Assembly: GCA_008508345.1 (NCBI GenBank)
Contig: QNGE01002983.1
Location: forward strand, 1 to 64,000
Direction of reading: 5' to 3'
DNA from: Paragonimus westermani
Lineage: Eukaryota; Platyhelminthes; Trematoda; Plagiorchiida; Troglotrematidae
Length of the DNA stretch: 64,000 bases
This document shows positions 13,538-26,749 of this stretch, piece by piece (position 1 is the stretch's first letter; each line of letters starts with the position of its first letter). The position numbers and the translations under genes were made by a program. The notes beneath the pieces are model-generated. The model saw only the letters and a program-made list of their open reading frames with translations. It was not told where the DNA came from and did no database searches.

Positions 13538-13735
13538 AGGTCACTGGCGCAGTGGTCAACACGGTAGCCTTATGATTGGAATGGACGCAGTTCAAATCCC
13601 GGCCGTGGCAAGGATATGCACTACTGACGAGCTCTACTGAGAGCGAAACTCGAGTCTAGTGCTTCTTTTCGAAAGAGGCTGGCTGCAAAGTCTATCTGAA
13701 TGCGAAGGCTGCGATCGAATATGAGTGACGTTCAG
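13538..13735 (+). mobile_element. tRNA-derived SINE, best-preserved copy in the window
   Basis: The head contains the A box TGGCGCAGTGG (13545-13555) and the B box GTTCAAATCCC (13590-13600), 45 bp apart, which matches the spacing in a tRNA gene. The body follows with GGCCGTGGCAAGG, then CTACTGACGAGCTC, and runs to about 13726-13735. It is related to copies at 6308-6400, 13213-13395, 18491-18575 and 18604-18765. The tRNA parts no longer fold as a functional tRNA because the T-stem pairing is poor. No poly-A tail or clear target-site duplication is visible. Family membership is solid from the internal copies. The tRNA origin is inferred from the two boxes. Confidence 0.75.
13545..13600 (+). promoter_or_regulatory. 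internal pol III promoter (A and B boxes) of the SINE
   Basis: TGGCGCAGTGG at 13545-13555 fits the A-box consensus. GTTCAAATCCC at 13590-13600 fits the B-box consensus. The 45-bp start-to-start spacing is that of a tRNA gene. Whether it is still active cannot be told from sequence. Confidence 0.6.
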
Positions 13736-16700
13736 CTTGAAAGTATCACTTCGTCACACAACCACATTTTAAGACATAATCCACCGCTGACAAGCAGAAG
13801 CACATAAGAAAGCGGTGAGTCGATCTTGGTCTATTTATTCAGTGTGGTCTGGGAGTTCTGTTTGACTGATTATTAGTAATCACGGGCTAGGTTGTATGGC
13901 ACAAAACACGGGTTGCTTTCACCAACCAACTTTAAGTCGGTTCAAGACAACACGACGACTAATGCACCCCAAAAGGTGAAGTCTCAGCTGTTTCCTCATT
14001 CACGTATCGAAGGAAAATTAGTCTAAGTAGGCTGTTATGCAGGAATAATTGTTGCAACCCCCCGGACAAACTACAACACACGACCGTAATCTGATTCAGC
14101 CGAGCAGGATTGTTAATTCAGTTTCGTGATTAATTCAGAAGCAAGAGGGTGGGTCCGAGCAGAAGTCGAGCCAAATTAGGAATAGCGGAAGAAAAGTTAG
14201 AGCAGATACGCGTGCAATTGAATGTTTGTAGCGTGATCTAGTGGAAGACGTGGGAATGCATTTAGAGGGAGTGGATGGTGTGAAGTGTGATATTTGTCAC
14301 AAATCAACCATGGCGGAGTTAGTTATGTTTGTTTGCACGGAAGATTAATACAACCTGATAAATGTTTCAGGAAGCTAGAAAACAGTACCAAGTCATTTTG
14401 ACGGCAAACCAGGTAAAACAGCTGTTGAACAACATATCCAGTGTGTGAGTGCACGTGCTTCGGTAAATCGACAGAATTAGTACGATAGAATACATGCAGC
14501 TGTCAAACGCCAGATATGCAATGAGAGTTTTTGACTCTGCTGAAAACAACACTAACATGAAGTGACTATGCCATGTTGTCTCTCAAGATAATCTCTAGGT
14601 AATCACCAGAACTGAGGTTAAGTGCAGGTTCATCGTATAAGTGTAAGGATCGGTAAGTACTGAAAAGTTCTTCAAACTCATGCTTCTTCGTGGACAAAAG
14701 TAACGTACCAGCACATTTTGGTTTATTCACAGGCAGGTTGCCGGACGGTGTCCATCTCATCGCTCCCGACACACTGCGCGGCAGGGTTAGCAAAGTAACC
14801 GAATGCGGTGCTCGTGGCCTAACACCACATAATACGCATATCTGATTACATAAGTGTGGTCATGAACTGCCATAGATGTGTGTTAATTGATAGTAGTAAC
14901 GAGGAAGGGATTACACGCCTGATTTCATCAAAGCCAGTGATGAGTCTTAGGCACTAAAGTGGGTAAATCGGCTGTCGTTCTTAAGGCGTAAGTGATTCAT
15001 TTTAGATTACTTGAGGGTGTGTAGTAACTTATTTCCGTGAGTGCTCCTGAACGAATTAATGTGGTTCAACCAACAGATGCGACCATCCTCAAGTTTTTAT
15101 CATGTGATGATAGAATAGAGTGACCCAGCCAAAGGAGAGGACGAAAGTTTCATTATGAACAACGATTAGAGTTCCCGGAATTTCGGCCGAGCTTTCGTTT
15201 AAGTGACAGTCAGCTTTTCGAATATTCCAATGCTGCAGAAGTGCATGCAGTCGGACGGAAACTGTCGTCAAATTTTGGAGCTTGGTATAATGTATGCCAT
15301 CCTCCAGCCATCAAAAGATTTTACGGCATGTGAAACTGAATGCAATACTCAGTTGAAGGTTGGTACAGAAAGCTTGCAGATTCATCAAGGACGCGTGTGG
15401 ATAAGCTATCCAGTTTTGGAATTCATTTGTATGACTTTTTAAAAGCAGTCTGTTTCCCAGCGAGGTAGCTGGATCAGCGGACAAGAGAGGTAGAATTGTT
15501 GGTTATCGTATTGACAATATGACCGTGTTAGTCGTCATCGACGGCATACTTTTTGGCAGGCGAGTTCAAACCACTGAGTTTTGTCATGATTTATCAGATC
15601 GCACGCGAGCTCTTACTATCCAGTTGTGACTGTGTAGGCGCATAACCAATCTAACAGAGTTAAGCTACTTCTGATGGATCTTACAGCAAGAAGGAAAATC
15701 TGAGAAATGTTTGTCTGGGGCAGCAAATGTAGGTAACTTGTGAACTGATCACACTAAACGGGCGGATCTTCAGGAACAAATTGGCGCGAATCATATCAGG
15801 ATGCTGTTCACGCTTGTCATTTAGGTTTGTCGGAAAGAAACTATAGATGTCTAGTTCTGCGGCTTCTGCATTGGCTGAAAATCTTTTGGCTTGTCGTATG
15901 GCAAACCATGGGACAGTGTTTTACGTTGGAATGTTCTGAGTTACCAGCTGGAGAGTGTAGATTGGGGTAAAGAAATGTGTACTGTTAAGAGAGGTTAAAT
16001 CGAGCTGGGCGTTCAAACTTATGGGAAGTGTCACAGTGTTGTGGCGACCGGAAGATACTAAGAAAGGTGGGGTAAAATCAACTAAACTTGCCACACACAA
16101 CAGACGAGGTATTGTCCAGAAACTGTAAAACGTCCACTAAAATCGATCGATTAAATTGTCAGGTTCACCGGCAGGCTTGCAATCAAGAGTTAAGCAGTTT
16201 GCATACACATTCGTCTGCGGAAAGACATCAGATACAATCATTATTGTGTGTGATATATCCACCACTCCATTGTTAACACACAGGGTGATCTGCACGATTG
16301 CAATTGAAATCTTCCGGGTGGGGCGATCCAATATTTGCCTCAGGTTTACTACAGTATGCTTAAGCCAAAGCTAGTTTACTGGCAAAGTTTGATAGCAATC
16401 TTCTTCTCTTTAATGCTACTGAATATTGGAATGACGTTTTCCCTTATTATACAAACATGTGTTGAATAATAATTTTCCTGGTTATTCTGCTGCCGAAATG
16501 CAGTTTTCGATTGTGCACTACATTTTCTGATAGTCTCATTGACTTCTTTGGAAGCAGTGCAGTGACTATGAAAACTGTTTTCATTTGTCACAAAAAATAG
16601 CATCAGTTTTTTTAGAAACAATGTAACAATCGTAACATCAAATGCGAAATATTTTGAGTAGAAGACTCTCCGTGCAGATTGTGAGTCCAGACACTTATTT

Positions 16701-18490
16701 GGAAATAAAAGAAAACGCCTTAATGAAAAGCTTCTGTAATTTCAGTGCATGATCTGGGATATTCTCCGTAAAGAGAGATCATCTCCAAAAGAAGACCAAT
16801 TTACTCCGATTTCACTATTGGTTTCTTCGTGGAAGTGAATTTAGTACATTCTGTGACCAAGTGGGTCTTGTGATTCGTCCGGGTTGGAGACAAGAGACAA
16901 GATCGTGAGTGGTTTATCGCAAGCCGCGTACGATCAGGCACGCATGCTGGAATCTTTTAAATCTATCACACTGTATTAGCGTTCCTCTGAACAATTTCAG
17001 TGTTTATTATGATCTGACAAAGTACGAGATTTTGCACCTAAAATTCTACCTGATTCTACCCAACCGATATTTCGAGACCTCCCCAAATGCATGTCTATAA
17101 CTTTTACTTGACCGCAGTATGGGTGATTTCCTTTCTTGTAGTCCTTACTTGAGACGACCTCTGCGCAAGTCCAGCCTCATTCTTGAACCACCTCTGAATT
17201 TGAATTAGGAGTTGTTTTGGTCTGGAAAGCTGACTGAAGTTTGTAGCCACAGTTTTAGCGATGGTTTACATTGTGTACCTAAAACTACTCCAGTTCCACC
17301 TGTTGTGGTTGAATATCTATGAAATGTAACCCACCGAGAACTGCATCGACATTAGCTTGACTTACCTTTCTTGATGTCAGGCTTCTAACAAGTCAAAGTT
17401 CCGGAAGGATCACCGCTAAATAATATATTTATTGTAGTCGAACAGCTCTGTCACAGTTTGTCTTCCTGCAGAAAAAAACTTCGTCTTTGAAACGGATAAG
17501 TCAGCTAGCACTGACAATTACCAACTCGTTAAGTAGCAATGCTCATAAACAACTAGACACCTGACATCATCAATCTAATCGTTCGTGTAAACGGTAAACA
17601 CCATTTTGTTCACTAGAAAATTGAACGCAAACCATATTTTACGAGTTTTTTTCACTTATTTATGCAAAACTCCAGTTCTACCCAAACTATTCCCATGAGA
17701 AATTACTGAGATGGTTTTAGCTTGGTAACTATGATAAATAATGGATAGGTTTCTATTGATTGGTTAGTTCGTGTATGGACGATTTTTGATTTGAAAATCT
17801 TGTAGTCACTGTCTCTTATTGCATTCGGCTGACAGTGTTCAAAACTTTCACTGATTGAAATTCTCACTCCTGTCTCAGCCTTCAACTTTTCATTTTTTCG
17901 AGACCTAACAAAGTTCACTTGTAGGAAATCATTTAGCCATTCTGGTCACGCTTGCACGCACAATCATAATGTTCAACACGTCCCATTCAACCATACACTG
18001 TCAGTTGCAGCAAATCGGACTTTTAGCTCAACGCGTACAATCTGTCAAAACGGAAACGAGCGATTTGGTTCATGACACTTTTTTGACCGTCCGTAGCGTG
18101 CTTTACAGTACAGTAAACTCACACACTCGCACACGACTCTATGACAGTTGCAGGCCACTGAGCGAGAGGAATGGAAAGTTCGGTTTGCCAGTGGCAACGG
18201 GTTAAATGTTCATTGTATTGTGGCACGCATTAATAACTGTTAAATTCTGTGTGCCGGCGTAGTAGTCAGCTGCGGTTTGTCCGCACACCGCATCTGCTTG
18301 GTCAAACTAACCAATCATAATCAAGTCGATGTTAGTACGTCTCACACTTGATAACCCGATACAAATACGTGAAAACAGTTGAATGCCCACATAATTACTG
18401 GTGAATAGTAAGAGGTGGAGTTGATGAAAGTTAAACATCACACACAACTGATCGTAGCTGTCGTATTCCCATAGAGTTGTTAGTCAACCC
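13736..18490. other. unrecognised non-coding stretch
   Basis: No gene, RNA or repeat family is recognised. Open frames are all about 80 codons or shorter and occur on both strands. An isolated GTTCAAACC near 15570 resembles a B box but has no A box at the right distance. Confidence 0.6.
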
Positions 18491-18575
18491 TATTCGAAAA
18501 AGACTATATTCCGTTTTTTTGTCAAAGCTCGTTAGTAGTACACATCTTCATATGAAAATGTAACCGAGTATTTAA
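18491..18575 (-). mobile_element. degenerate SINE fragment, antisense, head-to-head with the next copy
   Basis: On the minus strand the motif GTGTACTACTAACGAGCT aligns with the body of the 13.6-kb copy (GCACTACTGACGAGCTC). A TTCGAAAA-type segment follows at the expected distance. The head side, towards 18575, has decayed past recognition. Its orientation relative to the copy starting at 18604 repeats the arrangement seen at 13213-13735. Confidence 0.4.
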
Positions 18576-18603
18576 GTTTGATGTTTTAGTCATGAATAAT
18601 GTG

Positions 18604-18765
18604 AACTAAGTGGCACAGTGGTCAACACTGTTGCTTCATGAAAGGATGCCCGGAATTCTAATCCCGGCTGTGGCAAAGATACGAAACACTGACGTGGTCT
18701 AACAAGGACGAAACACTAATCTCACGTTTGTTTTCGGAACGAGCCGACCGAAAAATGTCCGGGAG
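18604..18765 (+). mobile_element. tRNA-derived SINE, older copy
   Basis: The A box TGGCACAGTGG (18611-18621) is one base different from the 13.5-kb copy. The B-box relative ATTCTAATCCC (18655-18665) lies 44 bp downstream. The following body (GGCTGTGGCAAAG, then CACTGACG, then TTTTCGGAACGAGCC) aligns through to about 18765. Identity to the 13.5-kb copy is roughly two thirds by eye, so this is an older insertion. It is non-coding. Confidence 0.65.
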
Positions 18766-21700
18766 CGCGACAACTGTGATCAGTCGCGAGTGAAGTTCAT
18801 CCTGTGCCTTCCTTATTCTCTGTTTGATAAGACAAAAAGACGGAAAACCTAGTTAGAAAGTGCAATTTACCAAGTGTGACCAAAGAACAATTAACGGGAA
18901 TCTGGTCAACTTCAGATTCGCTCAAAGGTGATCAAATTTCATCCAGCCTTCCGGCGGAATCGACGCACATCAGATCGGTGACCTGATGCAGTGGATTCTC
19001 GCCTTTCGACCTTGAGAACCTATTGTGAGTCACGTGATGTGAACGAAAACCAAACACGGCTACATACTACCGGTGTCGACCATATTTGTTTCGTATGATC
19101 GACAAAACAGTATACAGTCGCTGCATTCCATGCGTTTTATCTGCTTCCAGGTGTCACATAAGGGTTTAATAGGTTAGTTCGAAAGTGCTTGATACTGCAT
19201 CCACTGTACACCCCCTCTAACATTTCGTATAACCCAACTACGGTCTGGTTAAGGCAATGAGCGATCTATTGGCACAATGCAAAATTGTTGATTCAATGTT
19301 TCTCGTATGTTGGTTACCTGTGAAATTAGGCATTGCTGGAAGAAAAGTTCAAGTCGTTTGGTCCAGAGGAATGTCAACTCGGTGGCACAAATTTCGGAGC
19401 GCCCAATGTAATACCGGAGGACACTGTTACAATGTGGTTGGCTTTTGTAGTTTCGTGAGTTGTTACGCCTTCTGTTCACCCAGGTTTAATTCGATTGGTC
19501 GTTTTCGTTTTTTTTGCGTACAAGAAAACAACCGTCACGTCTCCAGAAGGGGATGAAAGGAAGTATTTTGAAACAACTAGTCGGTGAGTAGTTGAGGTCC
19601 ACTGGAACCAACTATTTGCATTGGCTGAACTGTAGTTCATTTTCCACGAAACAAGTGGAGAACCTAAAACACTAGAGTGCTTGATACACACCAAAAAACT
19701 GATGATTTTCAAGAGTAGGGGCAGATCAAACATTCTTTTGATGCGACTATTTTGTGAGTTAGAAATGGCGCTAACAGATTTTAGCGAACTTCCAAAGATC
19801 GGAGTTTACTCTGGTGTCCCTCTCAAGAGTTCGGATTAAGCTGCAAGACAGGACAGGTTTCAGTCGGAAAGGTGTAACATTGATACCACTCTATTGCAGA
19901 CAGTACCTCTAGGAATCCGGATATTTCACTCCTCGACAATAAGGTCAAAAATTTGTGTAAAGTTGACCCTCAGGTTTGTCTGTGATGCGTTCTTTCAGTT
20001 AATGTGAAAAAACAGTCTGGAACACCTTGTAAGATGGACCATTGTGGGGATAGTCCATAGTGAAGTTGCAAACTGGATCACAGTCTTATTCGCAACGTTG
20101 TTAGTAGATCTCTAAGTATTTCTTTTTAACATCGCCATTGTGTTAAATGCTTTCGGACGCAAGCAGAAACGGTTGGTGATCGCTAATGGTGGACCAGAAT
20201 ATCGTTAAGCTTTTCCTTAGGGCAATGCCGTCTAGTTTTGAAACAAGTATAATCCGATTTTGATCGGTTTGTAAATGTTTGACAGTAGCCTCCAGAAAAG
20301 TATGTAGTCGACCTAGTGCGTGCGGTCATCGGCTAGCCTGAGGGCACCGGGAAAATTGTATATCTCTACAGTGCTTATGTTGCACCATCTGAGCTATGAA
20401 GTCACACCAGGGACTTGGAAACTGCACCATGGAAAGCCCTTATCCCTCTTTTCGTGTAATCGACTTCCGCCAAATCACCCAGGGCAAAGGGTGCCATGGT
20501 AAGGTTATTTTTGTATGATCAGCAGTTTTTAAACAAAATTTTCACCCACAGCTGGCACGGCAACATGAAAGTAAGTAACAACCAAGAGTTAACACTTCCC
20601 AATCGGATATGAGCGTATTGTAAGCTTAATCAATACACTCTGTTTGAATAATCATTGGTTAAGCTTTAACGAGTTGAGTCAGAAAGAAGGGATAGTGTGT
20701 CAAGCAATTCAAATAAGAGAAACTACGGTATTTGAGATTCAGAAGAAGTAGGCTTTCATTCGGATCCGATTACATTTTTGAACTACTGTGCGTGCAGTAC
20801 TATCAATACGATGATTGGGTTCATAAGCCACCTGGACTCACTTCAAAGGAAACGGTCGCAGATGAGGCTGCATGTCAGTTTTTGAGGGAGGGAGAGTGAG
20901 AGAGAAAGGGGGGGTTCGAGACTGTGGGCTGATTGGGGGTAAAACGAGTGATATTCATCCAATGGCATGGTCATCTATTCAGTAGATAACATTTCCGAAC
21001 CTCACAATCGGTTCGCAGTCTGTGACGAGTTGAGACATTATATATGTATAAAACACTTGGATTACATTAAAACAGATCGCTATGAGAGCGGTTTCAGCAA
21101 CCTCACCCGCCAAAACCGCTTCTACTGCGATTTGGTTCAATGCAGTCTGATTGTTAATCACATACTAATGAAGAGACCGGGTGGCTGGTTAAATGACGAA
21201 GTGTGATGGGGTTGGGAACACGAACAAATTGGGAACTCGGTGGTCAGTGCCAACTGGGGTAGATTAGTAAGTTGGTGTCGAAATGTTTCACAGGTTGAAC
21301 GATGGCGAAACACAGTGACGACTGGCAACTGACCTTCTGCTACAAAATCCGGCAGGCGGTGCAAAATGTTCGCTCTGTGATCGCTGGTCCATCAAAATCA
21401 ATCAAGCGTGTTAAGATTGATGGAGCATGCTATAATGGTTCTACATGGGTTAAAATGCGGTGGTCGTAGTGTAACGACTGTGAGAAGACCGAATCGAAAA
21501 CCTCTACAGTTCTTTAATCAGAGCGTTCTGTTTTAATGCAACCTTCTAAATATTTGGTGCAGAGTTCGTGAGTTGGCCGAGGTGGGTGTGGCGATTACTA
21601 AGGTTCCCGCCATGGTAAATGAGATCAGTTGGAAAGCTATGCTGTTATCCTTCGGTCATATTGGACCGTAGATGACTTATGCTATGTTCTGCACGATTAC

Positions 21701-24700
21701 CTATTTGAGAACTCAGAGAAGAATCACGTACCCTTTTCACTGGGGTTTACCAGGTACTGTCCACGCCAAACGTGGACTTCAATTTACAAGCCACTGTGGA
21801 TTAAGTTGGTGGCGACAGGGTTATGTTGTTTGACTTCAGTGTAGTAGATGATTATAACAGTCGGGAAGCTTGAGGTTAAAAGAGTGTAGGATGTCACACT
21901 CATTCTCACAACATCGGCATTAACTCAATTATGCATGCCATGGATTATTGAGGGAAAAGTTTCGCCCAAGTTCCTGCGCTCAGTGCATATAGCGGACTCA
22001 TGTACCATTCTTATTACAAGACACTCTTTTGTACAACCTGTCCGGACTAATCTTGGGGGTGGCTGCCTGAATTTGGGCAAATATTTCTCCATGAATAGGC
22101 ATTTCTGTATTCTCATAAGTCAGCCCTAACAACAATTAAACCGGACAATGCCTTTGGATTGCCTTGTTGGTTATACCCGACAGCTTTCATGAGGGACCTA
22201 ATAGAAAGCATTCATTTATTGACTTTGATGAGAGGTCGCATTGTCACGCGTATGGAATGAACAACTCAAGAAGTATTTTGTTCTGGTTTGATAACCAGCT
22301 GGTTAGGATTTGTTACTTCCCTTCTACTGTTACCAGTCAACAACACTTGAAGGTTTTTTGAACACACCTCATATAATATAAACGATATTCAACACCATAG
22401 TCCGAAGAAGAACTGCCTTCACTTGGAGAAGATACCAAGAGGGTATCTAACGCAACTACATGGCTTGCACGATTGTGGTGGGCTTGGTTAGCCCGAGTAT
22501 GAACACGATACTGGGGCGTGTTTCTGGTCAGTGCTGGATGCAACAAGTGTAGTCAAAGGTATATCGGCTTTCTGGAATTATCGTTAACTTTTTGCCTCTA
22601 CTCGTCTACTGGTCTACCAGAATGCCGCTAATGTACGAAAGTACACTTTTATGAATAAATAGTGAGAAGCTTCGGAAATGTGGGTGTTTAAAAAATCTCA
22701 TCGGACGTTGTAATGTGGTCAAGTTTCATGAAGTGAAGTAAATTTTATGAATTTTAGTGAGCAACAAGGAGGTGATACATTCACAAGAATGATTAAAATC
22801 AACGGTAGCAGTATTAGACAATAAACTCTGATCGTACAACATAATGGTTTCACTACAAACATACACACACACATGCAGGTGGGACCACTTCTTTTATAAA
22901 GTTGAAATTCTGTTTATAATTAATGAATCAAAGACTAATAAATATTTACAACAAACAGGCGGGTTGTTTATCGAATGTATAATATGTTACCGTGCACTTT
23001 TCTTGGCCAAAGTCTGTAATGCAAATAACGGTTTGTTGGACACCATGACATGGTTATTGACGAGTCTGCTGATGTAATAATCACTGTTCCAGATTTATGT
23101 TGGAGCCTCAAATCACTTCCAGGCATACATTTTACCCACCACCTTTGGAGATTTTCACTCAACCATTGGCTAATTTATGCTTATACTTGCTCAAGTCAAA
23201 ATTCCGTCTTCCTCCTGGAAACCCTTGTGGTTTAGATATTTCGTCGTTTCTTTCCACTAATTTTGTGTTCAATTGAGGAGTGTTGTTTCGTTTAGAATTA
23301 TTCGTCAGCAAATCGTTACTGACCCTTTTTAGTTGCCAACATTTGAGTAGAGTTGCAGGATGTTAAACACAACTCTGAAAAGTTTCGTTTGTAAAGTTTC
23401 TTGAACAATCGATGCACTGATCTGACCTTGTTGCTGTTTCCGTATTTCGGTTATCAAGTTTTTTGGTGATGTACGAGCAAACTATATTAATTTGTCACAA
23501 GGAGGTTGGTAAAGCGTAATATTAGCAGGATAATTGTACTCACAAAAACATCAACTTTGTGTGAGTTGATTAAACCCATATACAAAATACATATGCAGAC
23601 AAAATTATCACACTACTATCGTATGTTAACTTCTTGAGGGTGATCTAATTAACATCGTATTTTAAACAGTGTAAATCGATCTGATCACAAACTTATTAAC
23701 TAAAAATTTGTACATCAAACAGTAAAGAACTCACGGGGCCGAAGTAAAATTACGATCAGATTTGTGGGATTCATGTTTGCATATTAGGGAAAAATCTACA
23801 TTAAATAATATATATAGATACAGTCCTTCCTGCTGTCTAACGAATGCTTGTAGATAAGCAACTGTTGTTTACGAAACCACTGGTTTGCTAACGCAAGGTT
23901 CCAAGAACTGACGGTGTTGTTTGTGTTTCAAAGCATGTCCACAATTCAACCAACGGTAAACAGCATAACCTTTCAGTGACTATTTGCCGCTTTCGACCGA
24001 TCTGTACATAGCACGTTAACTGTCGGAACAAAATCTACAAGTTTGTGTAGATCTTCTAGAAATGTCTGTATAAGCATATCGGATACCAGTCAATGTACAG
24101 TGTACTATTGAAATGCCATTTAAGCGTAATCCAATTCATGTAAATTCATCGCAGCGTTTACCGTTATAAAAGGTGTGTCAAAACTCAAATGCATGAACAT
24201 TGGAATGTTTACAAAAAACTAACAGTTCTAGATTACAAAACAATACGACGGAATAACATGGTAAGGTTGTGTCCCATGAACCAGGTGGTCTATCGCTCGT
24301 TTTTATTCGGTAAAAAAATTAAAACCATCCTAATTGTGGTGCCAACTATGGATGTACCGGGTGAAGAGTATCTTGTAGTTAGAATTGGTAGCTCGGATGG
24401 GCCACTTTATTGCATGGAATGGAATGTCGCAAAGAAAGGCACTGAATGTGCGCAATAAATGACATAAAAGGACTATGAAAATATAACTGTCAAGCGCATT
24501 CATCTGGTTAAACAGAGAGAGTTTATGGTATGGCAACATTATGGAACATAAGGTGGCGGAGTGTTACGAAACAGTTTAAGAGAATAAAAGATGGAGATCA
24601 CGGTACACTTACATCGGGATCAGGCTATAGGGTTCATCAGAAATATGTGTACGTTTTTTTGGGTTACTCAGGAGAAGAAAAACGTAAATCCCTTTTTGTG

Positions 24701-25148
24701 CGATCTACAGTACTGCATACTTTAGCGTGAAAAATACAAACAGGAAAACTGTTAATTTCCAATATTTTTCAGTCATTTGACTGTAAGTTAAATTCCCCTA
24801 CATTGTAGTTGAAGATTTATTACAGTGCAGCAGTTTTTACTATATAGTTTGATTCAACAAACAGAATATACTGTGACATTTATTGTTGAAGTAATACCTG
24901 GTGCGAAGGTCCGTATGATTCGTGCAAACTTCATAAAAACTTTAGATTGAAAAAGAAACTGTCAAACGTTGATATCAGTCGCTTACGTTGCTCGTTTCAA
25001 CCGAATGCTTAGATAAAAGGATCTTTCAACGATTGCAGAGACAACATTTTTGCTTTAGAATCGAAAGTGAAATACATAACATTAATCTAGTCGACGATCG
25101 TTTAACACGGCTAAGCAGTGTGACAGACTTGCTAGGTCAGAAATGACA
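18766..25148. other. unrecognised non-coding stretch
   Basis: No gene is recognised. It holds the purine tract at 20884-20914 and an AT-rich section at about 23500-24900. A frame of 89 codons at 24189-24458 starts with ATG 24 bp below a TATAAAAG, but it has no recognisable homology and is no longer than other chance frames in the window. Confidence 0.55.
20884..20914 (+). repeat. purine-only low-complexity tract ending in G7
   Basis: Thirty-one bases are purine on the plus strand except for a single T at 20897. The tract is GA-rich and ends in seven consecutive G (20908-20914). Such tracts can adopt triplex DNA. There is no further evidence of function. Confidence 0.8.
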
Positions 25149-25605
25149 GCAGCTGGATTAGTTTTATAAAAGATTTTGTCTCCGTTATTCTTGCATTAAA
25201 ACCAGCACACTCATGCTCACTACGTACATATATGAAGACCGAGAAAATCAACACCGGACCTCGGCAGTGAACTGCGCTAGTGAAGAGCACTAAATTTAGA
25301 TACTACTACGGAAAATAAGAGTTGTATTTAATCTGTAACAAAGCTGATTCCAGAATACTAAACAATGTTATTGTCCCTAGTGCTGTACGATATATATTTG
25401 ATTAGCCACATAAGTCGGTGATCAAAACACTATAAACACCCGTCCTTCTTGTGGATTTGCTTCCAATAAGATTACACTATATACTGGATCTTTTAGATAA
25501 TGTGTGGAATCGTGCCCAAACCACCTGTAAAGCAATTTGTCAAAAATTTTAGGATTTACACAATAAGAACTATTATATCACTAGACTATCCACCAGCCAG
25601 GGCAC

Positions 25606-25678
25606 AACCCTCGTGGTTGATTCGCTTTCCGGCTAACTCTCAAATCTCATAAACAAGAAGAAGCTCAGGTTCGATTCC
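25606..25678 (+). mobile_element. tRNA-like SINE head inside the left arm (candidate)
   Basis: GGTTCGATTCC at 25668-25678 is an excellent B box. AACCCTCGTGG at 25606-25616 resembles an A box, followed by GTTGATTCGCTTTCC, as in many tRNA-derived SINE heads. The start-to-start spacing is 62 bp, longer than in a tRNA gene, so an internal insertion is needed. The sequence differs from the 13.5-kb family. A mirror copy is at 30185-30257. Confidence 0.4.
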
Positions 25679-26374
25679 GTATCTTTATAGTAGGAGACTG
25701 TACTTTACAGTTATTAGAGCCGAGTTAGACTAAAAAACTGAATCAGTTAATTCCCTAAAAATGCTTGACACTCCAGGAAAACGTTATAGTGAAGAACTAA
25801 GACCAAAACTCCCCTTGGCCCCAAAACGCTGAGGCTGAGCTTGAGTGTACGTCTTTTCACTTGGTTCTTCAGACCCCGATGTTAGAGTTAACGCCTTATT
25901 ATACTGTGTTTGGTACAACTTGAATTACACAGTGCTTCAAACCAGAAGAGCATTCTCCTCAACGGATACAGCTCAGCAGCATAAGCTTTCATAGACATTA
26001 ACTCAATTGAAAATAAGTCGGTTCATTTACATTAAACTCACTGGACTCCGTAGATCAGTGATTTTACAACAGCGATTATCCACGGATCCCACCCAGCATG
26101 AGATGGACAACACACCTTGCAAGTGAGACTACCTGCAAATCTCAGCACCTATCGTTCACACAGGAAAATACGTAACCATAGTTTACCGCGAACGCATCCC
26201 CCATAAGTGGTATCAACCATCAAACCCCTCTTGAGACTCTGAATAATCCCGACAAGTGAACCTGTACTACACACCAAAACACACATACTATCCACACATA
26301 CATGGTTTGTGTGAGAGTGACAACAGGAACGAATTAAGATCAGCCAGATGGCACAGAAAGGATGGATTCGTTAA

Positions 26375-26749
26375 ACAGATTCCACGCCGATTACATGCAG
26401 ACTCCAACTGACAAGCAGATCAGGCGGTAGCAGTCCTGACCAATTTGCCTGGGTGTTGACTTCAGCGGACAAGATGATCGTGAGGTTGGTTTTCAGTGTC
26501 TGCCAGATAGGTTACATGGAGGCAGTGGAAACCTGTGAGCACACTGAGAATTGTATTACCCGTTTTGTGGGTGGTGTTTCTTGTATGAATAGTGTGTTAC
26601 GAAAGAAAAAGGTTAAGATCCGTCACTGCGGCTTCACCAAAACTGATGGGCTTCCGTTTATACAACCAAGGAAGTTGAACTGTTTAAAAGCACCTACCCA
26701 CCAGCATGTTGCTCATCGTTTTGGTTGTTCCACCTCCCAATCTGGATGA
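26375..26749 (+). other. 125-codon open frame of unknown nature (left-arm copy)
   Basis: The frame is open from just after a TAA at 26372-26374 to a TGA at 26747-26749. In-frame ATGs occur late (the first is at about 26474), so a full-length product would need splicing or a non-ATG start. The translation is cysteine-rich, with runs such as RFVGGVSCMNSVLRKKK and a basic C-terminal half. I recognise no domain. The identical frame is on the minus strand at 29114-29488. A shorter relative of the FVGGV segment abuts the right arm (29012-29039). It could be an exon remnant or a chance frame. Confidence 0.25.

Noticed and set aside
20347..20396. tRNA-like minus-strand sequence with TAGCTCAGATGG
   Set aside because: The A-box match is good, but the expected B box is AATTTTCCCGG, which does not fit the consensus, and no acceptor stem pairs.
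21573..21613. Plus-strand tRNA-like TTGGCCGAGGTGG followed by GGTTCCCGCC
   Set aside because: The spacing is about 30 bp instead of about 44, and the second motif lacks the conserved RA of a B box.
24189..24458. ATG-initiated 89-codon frame just below a TATAAAAG
   Set aside because: The length is ordinary for chance frames here, the TATA-to-ATG distance (24 bp) leaves almost no leader, and no homology is recognised.
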